DNA from: an uncultured Clostridia bacterium
GTDB lineage: Bacteria > Bacillota_A > Clostridia > Oscillospirales > Oscillospiraceae
Assembly (NCBI GenBank): GCA_946408145.1
Contig: CAMJQX010000075.1
Location: forward strand, 1-7,651
DNA length: 7,651 bases
Direction of reading: 5' to 3'
Under the pieces are notes generated by a model, which saw nothing but the letters and a program-made list of their open reading frames with translations, was not told where the DNA came from and did no database searches. Of the stretch, positions 6,250 through 7,651 are shown piece by piece; within the stretch, counting starts at the first letter, position 1; each line of letters opens with the position of its first letter. Position numbers and translations under genes: made by a program.

Positions 6250-6305
6250 AGTATATTGTGGACGCGCGGCACATAGGCTGTGGTATTCCAACAAGGGAGG
6301 ATACC

Positions 6306-6851
6306 ATGAAGAAACGCCTGCTGCCCGTACTGATCCTGCTGTCCCTGCTGCTGAGCGCCTGCGGAGCGGGCGCGGCCGGAAGCCGCTTTGAAGCCTTCTC
6401 CGAGAGCCTCGGCGCGCGGGAGACGCTGTCCTTCACCGCCGAAGTGCACGCCGAGTATCCCGACCGGAGCGACGACTTCACCCTCGCCTATGCGAAGGAT
6501 CCCGCAGGCGAGGAGATCCGCGTCCTCGCGCCGGAGCTGATCAAGGGGATCTCCGCCCGCCGGGAGACCGGGAGCACCGCCCTCGTCTACGAGGGGCTGA
6601 TCCTCGATCTCGGGCCGCTGGACGCCTACGGGCTGACGCCGATGAGCGCCCTCCCCCGTCTGGTCGAGACCCTGACGGACGGGCACATGGACTCGTATCG
6701 GGAGGAGGACGGCCTTTGGGTCTATCGCCTGATCTGCGACGACCATCTGAGCGCTGCGGTCTGGTTCGACCGGGACATGATCCCGCTGCGCGCGCAGCTC
6801 GAGAGCGACGGGAGCGTGCGCGTATTCTGTGAAATCTCCGATTGGAGCTGA
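6306..6851 (+). CDS. Small lipoprotein upstream of alr, possibly LolA-like fold
   Basis: A 181-residue predicted lipoprotein of unknown function. Residues 1-18 are a lipoprotein signal peptide (MKKRLLP, hydrophobic core, LLSAC lipobox) with lipidation expected at C19, anchoring it to the outer face of the cell membrane. The mature part alternates short polar and hydrophobic strands (LSFTAEVHAEY, DDFTLAYAKD, TALVYEGLILDLGP, GLWVYRLICDD, LSAAVWFDRDMIPLRAQL). This suggests an all-beta LolA/LppX-like half barrel that could hold a hydrophobic ligand; the fold is inferred from pattern only. The ATG has GGGAGG at 6295-6300. It shares an operon with alr 6 bases downstream. Bacillus subtilis has the sporulation lipoprotein YdcC directly before alr, so this may be a short counterpart, though YdcC is about twice as long. 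Confidence 0.85.
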   Translation: MKKRLLPVLILLSLLLSACGAGAAGSRFEAFSESLGARETLSFTAEVHAEYPDRSDDFTLAYAKDPAGEEIRVLAPELIKGISARRETGSTALVYEGLILDLGPLDAYGLTPMSALPRLVETLTDGHMDSYREEDGLWVYRLICDDHLSAAVWFDRDMIPLRAQLESDGSVRVFCEISDWS

Positions 6852-6857
6852 GACAAG

Positions 6858-7651
<794 letters not shown>

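Overview
The window looks like a chromosomal segment of a GC-rich, low-oxygen Gram-positive bacterium, most likely a gut clostridium of the Oscillospiraceae type. The reasons are an IreB-family (UPF0297) gene, a family confined to Firmicutes; strong AGGAGG-type ribosome binding sites; a lipobox lipoprotein; GC-rich coding sequence with AT-rich promoters; and a cysteine-rich secreted binding protein. The genus is an inference.

Left part (1-3335, minus strand): a sugar-uptake unit read leftwards. A LacI-family regulator (2024-3037) is followed by an extracellular solute-binding protein (658-1971) and an ABC-transporter inner-membrane permease (496 to 1, running off the window). The 161-base gap between binding protein and permease holds two strong hairpins, which probably keep the binding protein in excess over the permease. 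The LacI gene has a good sigma-A promoter with a perfect TAAACGTTTA palindrome just downstream of the expected transcription start.

Centre (3336-5771, plus strand): a full-length GH94 cellobiose phosphorylase, transcribed divergently from the regulator. Its leader carries two more TAAACG operator-like half sites. Together the genes suggest a cellobiose (or cello-oligosaccharide) module: capture by the binding protein, import through the ABC permease, phosphorolysis in the cytoplasm to glucose 1-phosphate plus glucose, and control of both arms by the LacI protein. A perfect 23-bp hairpin (5777-5827) ends the module and also serves the convergent gene from the other side.

Right part (5837-7651): envelope-related housekeeping genes. 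ireB (minus strand) lies back to back with a small lipoprotein gene and alr (alanine racemase, cut by the window end), both on the plus strand. Each direction has its own well-formed promoter in the 226-base gap. The lipoprotein-alr order resembles ydcC-alr of Bacillus subtilis.

I see no mobile element, CRISPR array, tRNA or rRNA, and no clearly new system. The points most worth checking are regulatory: the tandem hairpins inside the transporter operon, the operator set between lacI and the phosphorylase, and the unlipidated, nine-cysteine binding protein.
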